Positions 7,176-8,104 of a stretch of 8,104 nt of DNA are shown piece by piece; the stretch's first letter is position 1; each line of letters starts with the position of its first letter. Under the pieces are notes generated by a model. The model saw nothing but the letters and a program-made list of their open reading frames with translations. It had not been told where the DNA came from and made no database searches. Made by a program: the position numbers and the translations under genes. The stretch is from NCBI GenBank assembly GCA_031270565.1, contig JAISXJ010000179.1, positions 1-8,104 on the forward strand, read 5' to 3'. The stretch is from Prevotellaceae bacterium (GTDB taxonomy: Bacteria > Bacteroidota > Bacteroidia > Bacteroidales > Paludibacteraceae).

Positions 7176-7227
7176 CTATGCAGATACGTTGCGTGCCTGA
7201 TACGTTGCACGCAACGTATCTACATAG
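7176..7227. repeat. REP-like palindromic hairpin after the modular-protein gene
   Basis: A perfect 15-bp stem (7182-7196 with 7207-7221) encloses a 10-base loop. After one mismatch it is extended by CTATG/CATAG (7176-7180 with 7223-7227). The core GATACGTTGC occurs three times, twice direct and once inverted, so an alternative cruciform with 10-bp arms can form at 7199-7220. It starts 8 bp after the stop codon. No U-tract follows on either strand. It may protect the mRNA 3' end or act as a terminator, but its form suggests a dispersed palindromic (REP-type) repeat. Confidence 0.7.
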
Positions 7228-7254
7228 AAAAACGTTCATAATTTTCATGTAGGT

Positions 7255-7410
7255 ATGAAAACAATTGGTATAGCGATCATTCTATCAATTCTCTATAGTT
7301 AAAGGTTAGTTTCTTTTGGCAGCATTTGCGGGAACAAACCTGTTTGCCGTTACGCACGGCTCAATTATTAAGAAGAATGTGCCTTTAGTTGGTGAAGCCG
7401 CAGGTTATGT
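7255..7410 (+). pseudogene. Degraded fragment of an exported-protein gene
   Basis: An ATG at 7255 begins MKTIGIAIILSILYS, a typical signal-peptide start, but stops at 7300-7302. In the +1 frame, after a stop at 7307-7309, the sequence continues as FLLAAFAGTNLFAVTHG, which looks like the rest of a signal peptide with its cleavage region. It then runs about 22 residues further to GYV at 7410, where the oxidoreductase copy begins. The simplest reading is a frameshifted, 3'-truncated exported-protein gene cut by the rearrangement. The original family is not recognisable, and chance similarity to a signal peptide cannot be excluded. Confidence 0.4.
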
Positions 7411-7810
7411 CGCTTTTCAGCAGGCGCCTGCGCAGCGGCTTACCGATTTTGTACAGGGCAAACTCTCTTACGACTTGCCCGACTGTTCCTATTTACCCGG
7501 CATTGTCTCCTCTCCGATACATTTCTGGCTGCCGGAATCCATCGGACGGCGTCTTCAAGAGGGTTTTAAGGCGTTTGACAGAAAGATGAAAGGTTTTTTT
7601 ACCGCCGAAGCGGTGGTGGTAGGTATGGAATCGCGGTCGTCATCGCCGGTGCGTATTCTGCGCCAAGCCGACACCTTTGAACACCCGCAATTTGCAGGAC
7701 TTTATCCCTGCGGCGAGGGGTCGGGCTATGCCGGAGGCATTACCTCGTCGGCAATGGATGGCGAAAATTGTGCCGAAAAAGTCTTTAACAGCAAAATAAC
7801 AGGGTGGTAA
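7411..7810 (+). pseudogene. Truncated second copy of the FAD oxidoreductase 3' end
   Basis: This encodes the last 128 or so residues of the COG2509-type oxidoreductase (AFQQAPAQRL through AEKVFNS), then KITGW and a stop. It differs from the full gene at 7 of 382 bases and at two residues: L to F in GFLTAEA, and L to F in HPQLAGL. It retains the PCGEGSGYAGGI motif but lacks the N-terminal domain, GAGPAG motif and CFGEGGAG block, so it cannot bind FAD as a complete enzyme. The frame is open leftward into the unrelated fragment to about 7310, with only a TTG at 7316 as start and no good leader. It is probably not translated. Its 3' end lacks the MITE and probably reflects the ancestral C-terminus. 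Confidence 0.85.
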
Positions 7811-7863
7811 TACCTTGAAAAATACTGCAATAAAAAAAATATCTGTTTTTTTTTGCAAAACAG

Positions 7864-7894
7864 TTGTGGGGAATAAAAAAAAGTTGTACCTTTG
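7864..7894 (+). promoter_or_regulatory. Promoter of tRNA-fMet
   Basis: TTG at 7864-7866 and TACCTTTG at 7887-7894, with a 20-bp spacer, match the Bacteroidetes primary promoter consensus. The -7 element ends 13 bp before the mature tRNA 5' end, a spacing suited to a short 5' leader. An A-rich spacer and a T9 tract (7846-7854) precede it. The left repeat copy has the same promoter with one A fewer in the spacer. Confidence 0.8.
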
Positions 7895-7907
7895 CAGCAT
7901 TAAATAT

Positions 7908-7979
<72 letters not shown>

Positions 7980-7993
7980 CAAATTTAAAAAGC

Positions 7994-8093
7994 AACGTTT
8001 TAAGCAGCGAGAGCAGAGATAAAACTTGTTTTAGCTATGCCGAGTCGCGCAAAACGACTAAATTTATTGAACGTTTTAAGCAGCGAGAGCAGA
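7994..8093. repeat. Repeat block with 76-bp period after tRNA-fMet
   Basis: A 24-bp unit beginning AACGTTTTAAGCAGCGAGAG occurs exactly at 7994-8017 and 8070-8093, a 76-bp offset. Between the copies lie a small palindrome (TAAAACTTGTTTTA, 8019-8032) and the right copy of the 27-bp inverted repeat. The second unit runs toward the window edge, so the array may continue. Short open frames cross it, but I see no reason to call a gene. Confidence 0.8.
8035..8061. repeat. Right copy of the 27-bp inverted repeat
   Basis: This is the exact reverse complement of positions 1-27. The flanks of the two copies differ (base 8034 versus 28), so the shared unit ends at 8035 on this side. It is embedded in the 76-bp-period block, which suggests membership of a dispersed repeat family. 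Confidence 0.85.
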
Positions 8094-8104
8094 ATTAGTT
8101 TTCA

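Larger units (their letters stand above)
7411..7895 (+). repeat. Right copy of long direct repeat
   Basis: This partner of 1646-2310 contains the oxidoreductase 3' end and the tRNA-fMet promoter without the MITE. Near 7793-7799 it reads AAAATAA where the left copy carries ATA-element-ATA. It leads directly into tRNA-fMet, so its right flank may be the original genomic order. Confidence 0.92.

Noticed and set aside
7316..7810. Translated fusion protein of 164 aa
   Set aside because: It needs a TTG start with no supporting leader, joins an unrelated fragment to the oxidoreductase tail, and lacks the FAD-binding half. Called a pseudogene instead.

Overview
The window most likely comes from a Bacteroidetes (Bacteroidota) genome, probably Bacteroidales. 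Three things support this. Promoters have the TAnnTTTG -7 element characteristic of the phylum (187-194, 2302-2309, 7887-7894). Start codons are preceded by A/T-rich leaders instead of Shine-Dalgarno sequences. Two large secreted proteins end in type IX secretion system (T9SS) sorting tails. Both ends of the window carry the same 27-bp sequence in opposite orientation, as expected if a contig breaks inside a dispersed repeat.

Layout, left to right. (1) 1-219: repeat-rich A/T spacer with a -7 element. (2) 220-2060: a two-gene, translationally coupled operon (ATGA overlap) encoding a small membrane protein and a COG2509-type FAD-dependent oxidoreductase. (3) 2031-2214: a 184-bp MITE-like element with exact 25-bp terminal inverted repeats. 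It sits across the 3' end of the oxidoreductase gene and supplies its last nine codons and its stop. (4) 2215-2649: a tRNA-type promoter and a long leader with a strong hairpin. (5) 2650-7167: a secreted GH16 beta-glucanase (laminarinase-like), then a 1077-residue modular secreted protein with three Cys-bracketed beta modules, four Fn3-like modules, a probable carbohydrate-binding module and a T9SS tail. (6) 7176-7227: a large palindromic hairpin. (7) 7255-7810: a degraded signal-peptide-like fragment joined to a truncated second copy of the oxidoreductase 3' end. (8) 7908-7979: initiator tRNA-fMet with its own promoter. (9) 7994-8104: a 76-bp-period repeat running off the window.

The main structural finding is a long direct repeat. 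Positions 1646-2310 without the MITE match 7411-7895; the coding part differs at 7 of 382 bases by my count. This brackets a 5.1-kb segment (2311-7410) holding the glucan genes. It looks like a glucan-utilisation cassette inserted between the oxidoreductase gene and tRNA-fMet, duplicating the gene's 3' end and the tRNA promoter. The left promoter copy no longer has a tRNA and now points at the glucanase leader. The right repeat copy lacks the MITE, so it serves as a natural empty site and supports a 3-bp ATA target duplication.

Functionally, the glucanase and the modular protein probably act together outside the cell: both have signal peptides and T9SS tails, they are codirectional, and only 81 bp separates them. 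The likely job is to bind and cleave a beta-1,3 or mixed-linkage glucan. The substrate and the function of the Cys-bracketed modules cannot be settled from sequence alone.
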